Source of the DNA: Doryteuthis pealeii
Taxonomy: Eukaryota; Mollusca; Cephalopoda; Myopsida; Loliginidae
DNA length: 64,000 nt
Direction: 5' to 3'
Assembly (NCBI GenBank): GCA_023376005.1
Contig: CM042152.1
Location: 82,690,969 to 82,754,968, forward strand
Shown here: piece after piece, positions 12,085-24,054 of the stretch
Layout of the letters: each line of letters starts with the position of its first letter
How positions within the stretch are numbered: position 1 is the stretch's first letter
Position numbers and translations under genes: made by a program
The notes under the pieces: generated by a model
Database searches by the model: none
Told to the model about the DNA's origin: nothing
The model's input: the letters and a program-made list of their open reading frames with translations, nothing else

Positions 12085-12465
12085 AAATTTAATTTGTAAT
12101 TTTGATGGCGGGGAAAAAAAGCGGCCAAATAAATGCCTATAGACTCCTGAATATCATACTTTTTTTCTGATGCGTAAATGTTGTTTGTTTGGAAGTTTTC
12201 CATGGGTACCACCAATTTTCCCCGTAAGTAAGGAAAGAAAGCGTATACAATAATATCACTCTGAGTTTAATATGGTCCTGATCATAAACCTTGTAGGTAG
12301 GTTTCCCAAGGCGAAAAAGATGACTTTTAATTTGTAATTTTGATGGTGGGGAAAAAAAGCGGCCAAATGAATGCCTATAGACTCCTGAATATCATACTTT
12401 TTTTCCCAAGCGTAAATGTTGCCTATATTGAAGTTTTCCGTGGGTACCACCAATTTTCCCCGTGA
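12085..12465. repeat. Tandem duplication, period about 240 bp
   Basis: The block from aatttgtaattttgatggcggggaaaaa through gggtaccaccaattttccccgt occurs at about 12088-12225 and again at about 12327-12463. The copies differ at several bases (for example tctgatgcgtaaatg against tcccaagcgtaaatg). Confidence 0.85.
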
Positions 12466-12572
12466 AATTTACCCCCCACTATATATTGAAATTTTATATT
12501 ACTACTACGGACTTATGCCAGCGCCTTCTAAGATATCTTAGAGGGCCTTACTCATGCCCATAGGGGACTGTC

Positions 12573-12595
12573 AGCAGCAGCAGCAGCAGCCATCA
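12573..12595. repeat. (CAG)n and (CAT)n short microsatellite
   Basis: Seven near-perfect CAG/CAT units just upstream of a TATA-like box. Confidence 0.85.
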
Positions 12596-12616
12596 TCATC
12601 ACCGTCAGGGGTGATC

Positions 12617-12746
12617 TCTATAAATAGCCCTGACCATTAGTAATTCTTCCTCTTTCTAGTTGTAACCCTTCTGAGGGTCAGTTCGGGGACCGGCACTCAC
12701 GCGTCCCTCTCTCTCCCCTTGGCGAATCCTTCTGACTACTACAGGT
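12617..12746 (+). promoter_or_regulatory. Candidate core promoter and first exon, or LTR
   Basis: A strong TATA box (tctataaatagcc, about 12617-12629) is followed about 115 bases later by ctactacag|gtaagagct, a near-perfect 5' splice site at 12745-12746. The intervening bases would be an untranslated leader. No coding exon downstream was found that it clearly serves. An LTR would look the same. Confidence 0.3.
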
Positions 12747-13794
12747 AAGAGCTTTGCTCTATCTCTCCATACGAACTAGGTTCTGATAGAAAAACCCACG
12801 GCGGAGTTCTACCATGTTCTACCATGCTTACTACCATGTTAACAAACCCGGCTTCTAAAGAGAGATTGCTGTCTTTTTGGACCCATGACGGCTGACAGCC
12901 AATTACCAATATCACCAGGATAACAACTGAGGGAGCCGACGAACTAATTTGCAACAACGGACAAGCTTCACACTTTGATACACTTGCAGTCAATAGGCTG
13001 CTAGCAGAATAAACTTTTGCAACCCTTAAACTACCTTAAACACCTCAAAATACCCTAAACAAACCCATAATAACATTACGGCTTATACCTAAACGAGGAG
13101 GTGCCGCTAGCTTCTAAAAGAAGTTATTAAACCTCGCGAAGCTTGTCCGAACTAAACCAGAACACTTTCTTCTTCTCTTGTTGTACCTTTTTATGTGCAT
13201 TTATATATTAAACCTGTTGCATTTTGATTTCGTTGTACTCTCGTTCCTTAATGTCATTCCGCCTATTCTCTTCTGCTCGCCTCACCTTGTTACTTAATTT
13301 TTATATATATTTAACATAATAAAACTTGCATAAAGGTTAATATTATATTGATATTTTTTTATTCACTCGAAAGAAGAAGCATTAAACAAACTCCTAATGA
13401 TTTAAAAAAATTTTTAAAAAATCTTTCCGAAATTTACCATCTGCCCAATTGGTACTTTCGGTTTATCGGGTGATTCCCCTCTTCGCCTTCAACTAAATTA
13501 CTTTTTTGACCCTGGCAAATTGGAATTTATCTAAACCGAAAATTCTCAACTTAATTTCATCTTTCAATTATTATGACAGTCCTATTCGTCAAGGAGGCAT
13601 ATGTTTTCTTAGACTTGAATTTCCATTTACCCCAACCAGTATACACTAACTGGCAAAAGTCAGACAAAACGTCTCTCTCCCAAAAACTAAATTCTTATAT
13701 TATTTTAGAACCTTGGTATTTCCAGCATCAGGAGATATCAGCCCTTTAATGACTACAGGATAAGGATTAACCCCCTAATGTCCATATTGTTATA
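12747..13794. other. No recognised gene
   Basis: An 84-codon minus-strand ORF at 12739-12993 lacks recognised motifs. The remainder is AT-rich. Confidence 0.4.
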
Positions 13795-13985
13795 CTAATA
13801 CCGAAACGTATGAATCCAACTATTATCTCTCTAGCTGTGGGTAAATAGTAGGGCAGACTGGGTTCTTTAACCTTGGCTAGGAAACCAATCTAGACGTAGG
13901 CAAACTGTGAATTCAAAACCTGTTAAACTCCGGTTAAGAAATTGACCTTGTGTCACATCCTTCTCATACGGAGGGGTTGGTAAAT
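13795..13985 (+). mobile_element. SINE family B, 5'-truncated copy
   Basis: Matches the family body: agctgtgggtaaatagtagggcagactgggttctttaacc, then ccttgtgtcacatccttctcatacggaggggttggtaaa, ending in a TA run. The tRNA-like head is missing. Confidence 0.75.
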
Positions 13986-14007
13986 ATATATATATATATA
14001 TATAATC

Positions 14008-14223
14008 CAAAAGTCCAGAGAAGAAATCTTCCTTACGACACAAGAGTTTTATTTAAAAAACCTGTCGCAGTTTGAGAGCTCAATGTGTGTTCTTAATGTT
14101 AGAGTCACAGAGCAAATATATAAGTAAAGAAATAACAAAAGACTTAGAGATTAAGCATTATAGTCTAAGCTCTCTGAAATAGACTATAATGCTAAATCTC
14201 TAAGTCTTTTGTTATTTCTTTAC

Positions 14224-14225
<2 letters not shown>
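14008..14225. mobile_element. Fold-back element with TA runs at both ends
   Basis: The arm aagtaaagaaataacaaaag plus acttagagattaagcattatagtct (about 14124-14168) is repeated inverted at about 14178-14225 around a short loop. A related copy in the same orientation lies at 34759-34945 and shares tccaaaagtccagagaagaaatcttcctta and the following 100 bases. Confidence 0.8.

Positions 14226-14254
<29 letters not shown>

Positions 14255-14313
<59 letters not shown>
14255..14313. repeat. (TA)n microsatellite
   Basis: About 28 uninterrupted TA units, preceded by a CA run. Confidence 0.98.
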
Positions 14314-14315
<2 letters not shown>

Positions 14316-16370
14316 GACACCCTGTCGATATGTGCACTAGTGCGCATATCGATAAGACCGACAGCCGATTCAGTTTGAAAGTAGATTTGCAAGTGCGTAG
14401 GCGAGTGCGTAGGCGATTAGCGAACAGGAAAGTTTGCAATCTGTTTAACCTAGCTATGCGCAAATTAAGGCCTATTATATAAAAGGGTGATCACAGGAAA
14501 TTCTTCTAAAAATCATATAAAATAAACTAACAATCAGATTTTAATAAAACTTTCGGTTTATGAAGTAATAAAAGACGAACTTTATTGTAAATAAATTTTT
14601 ACTAAATTGAAAAGGTTAATAATTTTTTTCGTTAGTTTTTGTTTCGCGTATTGATCATCCAACAAAAATCTGATATTTTTTTATAGTATATAAATAAATT
14701 TTACATTTTTGGAAAGACAATGTAATGACATAACATATAAAAAAAGATAATTCGCTAATAAAATAGTTTTGGAAATAGAGCATCTTAAACATTGAAACTT
14801 AAAAATCTCGTAAATAAGAAAAATATGTATCTTTTTTTTTTTTTTTTTTTTTTAATTGTTAGATTATTTTCAAAAGAATTTTATATTAAAAGTTCATATT
14901 GTGTACATTTTTATTTTATTTTTCAGAGATTTTAAAAAATTTATAAAATGTAAAATAAATACTTTTGTTTACTGTCAAGCAAAATCGTATTTATTTAATC
15001 AAAGAAAATATTGTATAAAACATATCTCGCTAAAAATGATGACATAATATAAAACATTCTTATTTTTATGAATTTTTGAAAATAATGTTTGAATTAAAAA
15101 TTGTCGTCAGAATGATTACGGAAGCATCTAAGGGAAACAAAGGTAGGTGTCATTTTCATGAGATTATTTATTATTCAGAAATTAATGACGACGAAGAGTT
15201 TACAAAATTTGAAATAGGGGCAGACTATTTAAATAAAGATTTGTTCATTATGGATTAAATTTTAAAAAGACTTTAAAAACTACAAAATTGAATAAAGAAC
15301 TTCACCTTTGAGGTATGTAATGTTTTATATACTTTTTTAATAATTTAATAGATGTATCGAAAAAAAAATATTATGATAGAATTTTATTATAAATAATTTC
15401 TAACATTCTAATTTTTATTTTCCCAACTCTCTTTTTCAATAATATTAAGAGTTAAATCGTGAGGCTAAATTAGTAATTTGTTTTTGTTTCAGAACATATT
15501 TTTGATACGTATCATCTTCCATATTAACAAAAGGTGCACACGTCAAGAAAGCGTGGGAATTTACGACAATTTACGGCAATTTATTGTAAAATGCAAAAAT
15601 TTAGGTTTTATGTAAGAGAAATTAGTTTTTTCTTTTTTATAACACATAAACTTGGAATTGTTCTTTATATTAAACGTAAAAGAAAACATTAAAAAGTTAA
15701 TTTTCCATTTTTTATTGACGTTTTAAAATATTTTTAACAATTAAGCGGACTTTCAAAATGTCTTTCAGAATGTCGGCGGTTTGCACATACCTAGTTTAAC
15801 CTGTCGGGAAAAAATGAAAACTACTCACCTGCAATCTTCTGAGGGAAGAAAGCAGGAATGAAAAATGCGTAGGAATTTATACTTGTGGTTGGTGTCAACT
15901 ATTATTTGATTGGTCGAATTGGTAGATAAATACCTCGTCACCACTAACGAAGGCACTTATTCTTCAGGACTTTTTTTCTGGACTATTTGTACGAGACCTA
16001 AAGTGTCAGTTCCTTTTTACCCACTTGCAAGGTCGCAACAAGGTTTGTTGCAAGCTTTTTCCCTATCCAAACCAGACCAGGAGGTCTTTATTGGTGTACT
16101 CAACCAAGTCTACTGGCAATTTGCCAAAAACCCTTACATTTTTATCTTCATGACAAGAAAAACCTGAAAGAAATTCTTAATACTACCCCGCGTAAGGGGG
16201 TAAAAGGGTTACCGGGACCACCTCCTTCTTTGAGGTGGCTTCATGAAAGTGCAGATGACCCAGTGAACCCATCGCTATGGCAACGACCAGAGTACCAACC
16301 CTCCCCCAGCGTCCCCAACGGTTTCCGGTGGTTTTAGCGCCAAGAACCCGCGCACGTCAAAAACACAGTT
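14314..16370. other. Very AT-rich stretch, no supported gene
   Basis: Short ORFs at 14856-15047 and 15076-15258 have an AT-driven residue mix and no recognised motif. An ORF at 15910-16167 is of better composition but is unrecognised and has no supporting context. Confidence 0.4.
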
Positions 16371-17090
16371 AAGGAATCCGACCGGTGGACAACACGTGAA
16401 AATTCGAGCTCTGAGAAAAATTACACATTTTGATTTTTAAGGATGGGCGATCAAGGAGATTGCAGACTATTGACTACGAATTAAAAGCCAGTTCATTTTG
16501 GATAGAAAGAATCCACCGATGATTTTAAAAAAAGAGTAAATAAAAAATAAAAAAAAGGATTGAATAATTGTTTTTTGAAAGGAACTTTTTGACGGATTCC
16601 AACGGCAGAATAATTGTTTTTTTTTAAAAGAACTTTTTTGGCGAATTCCAAGGGCACAGTGAGTGAAAAGCAAAATATATCATATTTTTCGTTGTATTCT
16701 GTGAATTCCTATTGTTTGCTGTGCAATTCGTGTATAGTTGATATGTTTTGATATTTGTATCTGTTCGATTGCTCGCCTACTCATTTGACATAAGAACTAC
16801 CAATTAATTTTATTCCCCGACCCCACATAGACTTGTATATATGCTCTTACTCCCTTTCTTTTCTTGTATAAAAAGTTGTAATTAGATGTGAATAAACTCT
16901 TGTATGTTTATTTAAAGTTTTATGCGTCTTTTCTTCATTCAGCGTTGTTGCCTTTCATTCGGTTTTCTCCCCCCCCCTCCTTTCACTGGAGCAAAGAGAG
17001 GTGTCTGAAATCCCCATCCCTTTTGTATTATATTCTTTTTATTTTTACAACTGGGACCTTTATCGCATTGTTTTTTTTTTATTATTTCTT
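16371..17090 (+). mobile_element. Possible LTR-type fragment with TATA and poly(A) signals
   Basis: ttcttgtataaaaagttgta (about 16861-16880) is followed by gtgaataaactcttgt, a TATA box and AATAAA pair spaced as in an LTR. No matching second LTR or target duplication was found. Confidence 0.25.
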
Positions 17091-17224
17091 GCTGCGTGTG
17101 CACACTGGTCGACCCCAACCAGTGTGGGTGCGTAACAGAATATATATATATATACAGCGGTGGTTGGGAAAAGAAAATCAGAAGTGGAAGCGAGCCGAGG
17201 TGTCCGCTTTGCCTGATGGATATT

Positions 17225-17660
17225 TATTATTCGGGTAAAATCCTGTTCATCAACATAACAGGGCGAATCTTTTGTTTATTTCTTTGGACTACATTCATCA
17301 ATGAGATTAGATCCATAGGCGACCCGGCCTCACCCTCGGGATATAGCGTCAGTAAGCCGTTGTCCATGCAGCTCGTGTTTGTACTCCCGTTGCGCCAAGT
17401 TGGACACTGGATACCTTTGCCATTGTGTTCCGCAGCACTGATGCAGCTTGGCCTCCCATTCACTTCCATGTTGCGGTCCAAACTTTCGCCGTATTGTCAA
17501 ATTTGGCGCTGAAGTCCTGTTCGTCGATGGTCAGTGCTGCACATTCGGCTGGTTTACTGTGACCGAATTCTACCACGACAGTCAGAGTGATGTGTGTGGT
17601 ATCCTGTGCTCACATTGGACGTGCAATAGACTTGACTACACAGGCTATATAAACTGTGCC
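17225..17660 (-). pseudogene. Degenerate LTR-retrotransposon pol fragment (start of reverse transcriptase)
   Basis: On the minus strand two overlapping frames read as retroelement pol. One gives GHSKPAECAALTIDEQDFSA and a Trp/Lys-rich segment ending in a stop. The other, 17227-17481, reads through LISLMNVVQRNKQKIRPV, which resembles the conserved stretch just before the first reverse-transcriptase motif in BEL/Pao- and Ty3-like elements. The reading frame shifts between them and there are in-frame stops, so it is dead. Catalytic YxDD-type residues are not present in what remains. Confidence 0.55.
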
Positions 17661-18405
17661 CCCCCCCTAAAAAAAACCAAAAAAAACTTCATTTTGTAGC
17701 CGAGTTTTGTTTAAGGAAATAAAGCTTAGTACTTTTACTTTTAGTATTATTTAAACTCTTGTGTTCAGTCCAGGTCTCCGGCATGGCGGTGTCAGCTTTT
17801 AAAAAATGTCGATAAAAACGTCTTCAATGAAATATGAAAAAATGAACCGACAAAAAAACGATTTTTCCTTTTTTTTCTATAGATAAGAGTCTGAATAATT
17901 ATATCAGAAGATTTTTATAAGTTTCTATGCGAGAGCTTTTTATTAAAAGAACCATGAATACAGAATTCTGCTAAAAAATATTAACAAAGAAATTGAACCT
18001 GTGGTAAAAAAACGGACTGTTTTACCATAAAATATTTTTAAAAAATTAAAAATGACCTTTTAATTAAAATATAAAAAAATATCTAAATACTCAGATTTTC
18101 TTTTATTCACGTTTGTTTAATGTCTTGTTTTTAGTTTAAATAAACAAGAATATCTAAATATTTTGATTTTTTATTTGTAATTGATCGTTGGAAATAAATA
18201 TATTTAAAATAAAACAAAAATACCGAAAAAATGTTTTGATCTTTTATTTGTAATTGATTGTCGAAAAAAAAAAAAATGAAAATACAAAAAAAAAAAAAAA
18301 ATCAAAAAAAAAACTTTGTGGATTGAAGGCGTTTTTATCAACAACTTTTTTTTTTAAACCTTTTTTTGAAGGTACTGTTTTTAAGCTAACATTGCCAAAC
18401 GTTTT
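17661..18405. other. AT-rich stretch, no gene seen
   Basis: Contains a TATATAA and AATAAA pair (about 17644 and 17718) of LTR-like spacing, then very AT-rich sequence with A-runs at 18266-18312. Confidence 0.4.
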
Positions 18406-18775
18406 TTATGGCAGGAGGCCGGGACGGAACTCTGCAAATAATACCGTTATCTGTACAACATTTGTGCTCTCCGGCCTTCATCAGGTATTTCTTCTCAAAC
18501 TTGGGAACCTTCTTTTCAAACTCAGGAACGTTCTTGTAATAATCAGGAGCCATCACAGAACTTTGAACCCAACCCTTTATTCAATCTATGGGTGTGTCCT
18601 GTTTCTCAATCCACGAACCATAGCTGGGGTACAGATGTTAAGCTGTGTTAATTATTATTCTATGTTACTGTCGCCCTTGACCAGGATTGAACCTGCAGCC
18701 TAGAGATAACTGTTGCTTAGAACTGTATTAACTCAACGCCTATATCCACTAAACTATGTGTCCAATTTCATGAAT
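18406..18775. mobile_element. Interspersed repeat family D, copy 1
   Basis: Shares ctccggccttcatcaggtatttcttctcaaact and gaaccatagctggggt with 53640-53975 and with the last 160 bases of the window. On the minus strand the 18690-18770 segment reads like a tRNA head (ggacacatagtttagtggatataggcgtt). The phrase 'ccggccttcttcagg' is typical of retroelement ends (Penelope-like or SINE); class uncertain. Confidence 0.6.
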
Positions 18776-18789
18776 TTGGATTTTGTGCA

Positions 18790-19165
18790 GCAGTTCTCAA
18801 TTAAGGCACTCATAGCATAGCGGTTATCATTGTAGGATGTGGACTCTGCTATATGAGTTTCAAATCCTGAGTGAAGATGTTTGCATTTCATATAGCACTA
18901 ATACTGTTGGGAAAGGTATGAATTCAACTGTTCTCCATCCAGCTATAGGTAAATCTTAGGGCAAACTTGGCTCTTTAACCTTGGTATTGAAATCAGTCCA
19001 GGAGAAGGAAAACTCTGAATTCAAACCAGTTGTAAACCTGGAGAGGGATGGGCTCTGCCAGGTTATTTTTTTACTCAAAACACGCTACATGAGTAGCAGA
19101 AGTCCTGCACAAGGCTGTTTGCATTTCACATAGTGTTCATACTGTTGGGAAAACTATTACTTTGT
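18790..19165 (+). mobile_element. SINE family B, copy with an extra partial unit
   Basis: Head with gcatagcggttatcattgtagg, then gagtttcaaatcctgagtga, then the family body to about 19050. A second partial body starts at about 19085 (gtagcagaagtcctgcacaaggctgtttgcatttcacatagtg). More diverged than the 5117-5410 copy. Confidence 0.65.
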
Positions 19166-19394
19166 CGTTAATTGTTTTATTTTCGAAGTTTCCTCCAGAC
19201 ATACCCATACACACAAGTGCCCTTTATATATGTATAGATTACCTTCGGACATACATACACACAACTGCCCTTTATATATGTACGGATTGCCCTATATTAA
19301 GGAACATTCATTAAAGAATTGAGAAAAATGTAACTGCATATAAAAAGATTATAGATAGTTTAAAATGGGAAGTTTCTTTTCAATCAAACTTTAC

Positions 19395-19665
19395 ATATTT
19401 ACCAACCCATTCGCACGAGTAGGGTGGGACACAAGTTCAATTTCCTGAGCGGAGCTTAACAGGTTTGAATTCAGAGTTTTCCTTCTCCTAGACTGGTTGC
19501 CAAACCAAGGTTAAAGATACCAGTCTGTTCTACTATTTAACCATACCAGAGATTATTTGCATTCATACCTTTTCGCAAGGATATTAGCACTATTTAGAAA
19601 TAAGCAATATATGAACCCACTATGTTCATGCTGTTGGGAAAAGTATAAATTCAACTATTCTCTCT
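19395..19665 (-). mobile_element. SINE family B, copy on the minus strand
   Basis: tttaccaacccattcgcacgagtagggtgggacacaag through gttttccttctcctagactggttgcc and caaggatattagcactatt match the family in reverse. The head region is lost. Confidence 0.7.
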
Positions 19666-19683
19666 TGACTTATGGGTAAATTC

Positions 19684-19846
19684 TTGGCAGTGGAAGAAAT
19701 TGGACAAATCAATTTCACAACTTAGATCTTAGAGTATCTGTACAATGAAATTTGATGCAATTTTTGGCAGTGGAAGAAATTGGACAAATCAATTTCACAA
19801 CTTAGATCTTAGAGTATCTGTACAATGAAATTTGATGCAATTCTTG
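19684..19846. repeat. Two tandem copies of an 82-bp unit
   Basis: ttcttggcagtggaagaaattggacaaatc through atgaaatttgatgcaattt is present twice with almost no differences (19681-19762 and 19763-19844). Confidence 0.9.
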
Positions 19847-19985
19847 GCTGGTTTGTGTTGTATATCCTTTTCATTACTTACTTTCTTCTGTTCTTCTTCT
19901 GGCGTCTTTGACATCTTAAGTTCTAGCTTCTCTTCTAACATCTCTTCGTCTTGGTGGTCGGTCGCACTGAACTCATTTCTTCTTC
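19830..19985 (-). CDS. Weak candidate coding exon, charged peptide
   Basis: On the minus strand a frame reads EFSATDHQDEEMLEEKLELK and then MSKTPEEEQKK, after which AAG|GTAAGT offers a good 5' splice site at about 19877-19882. The composition is protein-like rather than AT-driven. I recognise no family. The frame is closed upstream by a stop near 20010, so if real it would need an acceptor between. It may belong with the ORF at 20468-20733 or be unrelated. Confidence 0.2.
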
Positions 19986-20467
19986 TAGATCAGTCTTGTT
20001 ACCAAGACATTCACCAACCACAAAACGTGTTATTTTCTTAAGCTTTTATTTACTTAACTAAACATTTCATGTAACTAACATCTGACTAACATAGCGTGCG
20101 TATGCAGTGAGTTTCAGTTAAGGCAGAAACATCTTCTCTGCCCGACATCCAAACTGAAACTGAGGACCCAACCAGGTCCCACGTGACTTCACATATTTCG
20201 CGGGCTTTCTGTACTATTCCATGGAAAGTCCCGCCCGTGATATGAAAAGGGCCATCCCTTTAGAAATACAGGGGATTGACAATAATCTTATGCAACCGCA
20301 TAGATTATGTAACAGTTAGTAGACACTGGTGTGTCCATGTGTAGATGTCCACATAAGAATGTTACTTATAAGTTTATCCTTACTTCTCCTGCCAGTGTCC
20401 AGTATGTGACCGATTCATTGTTTGAAATTAGAAAAAGAAAGAACGAAAGAAAAAAAAAACCAGAAAT

Positions 20468-20733
20468 TTAATTCTTCCGGGAGCTTGAGCCGGAGTAGAA
20501 ACAGATGGTGGCAATGATAAGGCCACACAGGGTGATTGGAATGTATGTGAAGAAATCGCAAAAGGAAATCTCAAGTGTTTTGGGAGACCTCCCAGAAGCG
20601 AGTCCACTTGAATCGGCTGTGATTGTTGGAGATAGCCTTTTGATGTGGCCAGACTGATGGTGCGGAGGAAGATGATCAGGAAGTCGGTTGACCATGAGTA
20701 TCTTGGGCCCTTGAAGAAAAAATTTTATTATTT
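20468..20733 (-). CDS. Candidate terminal exon encoding a C-terminal membrane segment
   Basis: A minus-strand frame runs from a possible acceptor (ttttcttcaag, about 20734) to a TAA at 20468-20470. It encodes about 85 residues, with a hydrophobic stretch FFTYIPITLCGLIIATICFY followed by a short SGSSSRKN tail, the layout of a tail-anchored or single-pass protein. Base composition and lack of stops support coding. I do not recognise the family. A minus-strand AATAAA lies about 420 bases downstream (20045-20050). Neighbouring upstream exons were not found in the window, so it may be an isolated remnant. Confidence 0.35.
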
Positions 20734-20739
20734 TCTTTT

Positions 20740-21711
20740 TCCACTTAAGAAAAAGATAAACTTTTTGTTGAACATCTTATAGATGACCGGAAGAAATGAA
20801 TTAAACCTATATGTATTTAAGACCCCACATTTTGTTGGAAAGCACTTGAGAACACCGGAAGAACTGAGCCTCTGTTAATTTAGCGGAAGTGAATTCTATT
20901 GGTAGTTAGAATTGAGGAGAGTGCGGTACCCCTGCCAGGGTGGGAGGTACAGAGAAAATTTCTATCTCCACGTCAGCCGAAAATCAGAATGTCCGGTTAA
21001 GATATTATTTAACCGAGACGCTTTTGGACGATAAGGCAGATGAAGCCGAACATGCAGACGAGACAAAGCTAAGAGAACTTGATGTATAGACAAGCTTAGT
21101 GGGCTAGAAAAGCAAAGATTAACTCAAATACAGATAGCCGACAGAAACTGACTTCAGCTAAGACCATTGAAAAACTTAGTCAACTTTATGAACTGTTTTG
21201 CACAATCCCTTGCAGAGCCCTGATTGTATTCGACCAGAAGTTATTAATTAGAGGTCCATCGATCCCACAGCCTTGAGAAATAATTGTTTGTATTCTTTTG
21301 TTTGAATATAAATGTTGTTGAGTTTTTAAAAAAGAAAAAGAGTTGTTTTTTTATGTGACCACTAGGCCGCCGTTAACCTTGGAAATCAGTTTCTATAGCG
21401 GATTTCTAGTCGTTTGAGATCTGAACACAACATGGGCATTCGGTAGACTTTCAGCAAATATAGAGACCTTGCAATCCATGGTTGATGCAGAAAATCCGAT
21501 CTTGACGGCCAATTTTGGAAATTCCATGAGCCCTTTAGATTAGTAGCGACCGACGGGTTATAGTATGTCTTATTTGTATTGCGTAAGAGGCCAAGGTCGA
21601 GTTATAGTAGTAGTCGTGAGTAGTAGTCGCCGTCATTAACTCAGAGAAACAACATACGAAAGTCATATAGTTTAAAAGGGGTTGTCTATTTCTTTCTAGG
21701 CTTGTGAGTTC

Positions 21712-21716
<5 letters not shown>
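20740..21716. other. No recognised gene
   Basis: Mixed-composition sequence without long ORFs. A TATA-like gaatataaatgttg at 21305 is unsupported by other signals. Confidence 0.4.

Positions 21717-21718
<2 letters not shown>

Positions 21719-21743
<25 letters not shown>
21719..21743. repeat. (GA)n microsatellite
   Basis: About twelve GA units. Confidence 0.95.
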
Positions 21744-21744
<1 letters not shown>

Positions 21745-22004
21745 TCAAGCTGTTCTATCATAAATCACGTTAATGCGCGCTGTTCGTTGCTAGCCTAGAC
21801 ACGTCACTGTTGGACCCCAAGAAACCCACATTTGCCTCCGACGAAGGCCAAGACCAAAAAGACCGATTTTACTCTTCTTCTGTTTGTAGTCCCAGGAGTG
21901 GGGGAAGGGACACATCTGCTTCTGACCTCTGCAGAAAACCTGGGACTCCTGTTTTTATTTTAAAATCTAGTTTAGGGGTCATTGGTCGGTCAATGGCTGG
22001 CACC

Positions 22005-22135
22005 CGTTGAGTATTTACAATTCCAAACTTTAACCTTTTTTTGTTCTTATTTCTTTTCTTTCTCCAGAAATCCGATTACCATTTTCTTTTCAATTCCCAA
22101 ATTCTCCATAGACCATAATAATTACGCTACGCTTG
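22005..22135 (+). repeat. Interspersed repeat shared with 32955-33085 (inverse)
   Basis: ctttctccagaaatccgattaccattttcttttca and flanks are found in reverse at 32955-33085, where the sequence lies in the last intron of the integrin gene. The element class is unknown. Confidence 0.7.
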
Positions 22136-22321
22136 GATGGTTTGGTAAGTGGTCTTACAGCAGTTGTTTTTTGTGGAATGTTGCTTCCAGGACAACATGC
22201 AGTATCCTTGGGTAGTTACCATCTAGCTTTTTATTTTACATAAAAATTAAATTATTTAAAATCGACACATAAATAAAATTCAGCCATGTTGACTTAGTCT
22301 TTAGAATACATCGACTGCATC

Positions 22322-22915
22322 TCTGCAGAAGGGTAAGACCACCCCCTTAAATGAGGCCACCTGTTGGCCATGGGGGGGGGGGACCTGTGATACTTAAGGA
22401 TGGAATCCTGGTGGATAAACAGTCCACGATATGCAGCACTCTACTTTGGCCCTTACTTAGGCTGGACGGGTTGTCGGAGAGTCCTCATCCAATCAATTGC
22501 ATGGTCACGTCAAGCCATATCACCTATATGATTGTCCCAACCTTATTTCTCTTATGGCAAGCCCCAACCCTTTTTATCATATATGTGCTAGAAGGCAGTG
22601 GCTGAGGGTCTTAGTGTCCTGGGTATGATGTTAAACTCTATCCGATGGTGAGGTTCCAGTTCTGGAGGTCTGGGGAATGTGGAGTACCCCTTCATCCCCA
22701 TTGCTTCCTGGTGCACACTGACCCGGAATGGTAGTACCTGTTAGGGTTCCATCTATGGTTTAAATAGAAAAATGTGTTTATAAAAAAAATTGAGTTTAAA
22801 AAATTTTCATCCAAACTACCATTATGAATCTTTGAAAACTTTGTCGGCATTAACTGACCCACTGTGATTGATATGCCGTAAAACAAACCAAATATTTCTT
22901 TCTCTTGGTGATAGC
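22322..22915 (-). mobile_element. SINE-like family A, near full-length copy
   Basis: Reverse of the family: gtaagaccacccccttaaatgaggccacctgttggcc at the left, atggtagtacctgttagggttcc in the middle and tgatatgccgtaaaacaaacc at the right. It is followed immediately by two further partial copies. Confidence 0.8.
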
Positions 22916-23175
22916 TAACCCTTCAATCCAATTTTGAACTCTAATTGATGATGAGGTTCCAGGTTTGGGAATGTGGAGCAGGCTCCCTGGTGCACTCTGA
23001 CCCGGAATGTAGTGTCCCATCTATAGGTTAAATAGAAAAATGTGTTTATAAAAAAAATTGAGTTTAAAAAATTTTCATCCAAACTATCATTATGAATCTT
23101 TGAAAACTTTGTCGGCCTTAACTGACCCACTGTGGTTGATATGCCGTAATTTGGTGATAGCTAACCCTTCAATCC
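22905..23175 (-). mobile_element. SINE-like family A, truncated copy 2 of a head-to-tail cluster
   Basis: ttggtgatagctaacccttcaatccaattttgaactc starts both this copy and the next, so these two appear to have arisen by tandem duplication of one truncated insertion. Confidence 0.75.
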
Positions 23176-23420
23176 AATTTTGAACTCTAACTGATGATGA
23201 GGTTCCAGGTTTGGGGAATGTGGAGCAGCCCTTTATCACCATTGCTCCCTGGTGCACTCTGACCCGGAATGGTAGTACATATTAGGGTCCCATCTATAGG
23301 TTAAATAGAAAAATGGTTTATAAAAAAAAATTGAGTATCCATTAAGAATGAATTTATTTCAAAACTTTGTTGGCATTAAATGACCCACTGAGGTTGATAT
23401 GCCATAAAACAAGACAAAAT
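23150..23420 (-). mobile_element. SINE-like family A, truncated copy 3 of the cluster
   Basis: Starts with the same ttggtgatagctaaccct junction as the preceding copy and ends at gccataaaacaagac. It has an internal deletion around 23330. Confidence 0.75.
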
Positions 23421-24054
23421 GAACAAAAACACTTGTTTTTTTTTTTTTTTGTTAATTTATTAAGAAAACACATTGAAAGGGAAATAACAGTTTTGAAACT
23501 TGTACAAAGAGTGAAAGGAAGAAATTAGGTAAATAACAATTTGTACACAATACACCCCCCCACCCCCAACTCACCTATAAAAAAATTTAAAAAATTAACA
23601 TAGAAAATATCTTTTTCTTCTTTTTTCACATTTATTCATAGATATGTGCATGCAAAGAGTCCATGCACTTGTTTTTTTTTTCTTTTTTAAACAAATCTTT
23701 TCTTTCTTTTTTTTTTTTGTAAAATGAAACAAATTTAATTTCCTTAAAAAAAAAACGATTATTTTAATACCTCTATTTGTGATAAGTAAATTTTATAATC
23801 GCGCTTTATGTTCATTCTAGATTTACAGTAAACTGGTTCTGTTTGTAGCACTAACCACAAAATAAAAAAAATAAAAAAATAAAAAATCCTGAATCCTATA
23901 CATAAGATCTGGCTCCTCCTCAATGTAGCTGACTGTTCATTGTTCGTAAGTGGTGTTTAATTTAGCATAAACATATTTGGCTTTAAGAAAAATGAGGCTA
24001 GCTTTATTTTTGAGTATTAAACAGATAAGATCTTTGCTGTAAAATATTAGATAT
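23421..24054. other. AT-rich stretch, no gene seen
   Basis: Several T- and A-runs, a C-run at 23560-23575. No element ends recognised. Confidence 0.5.
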
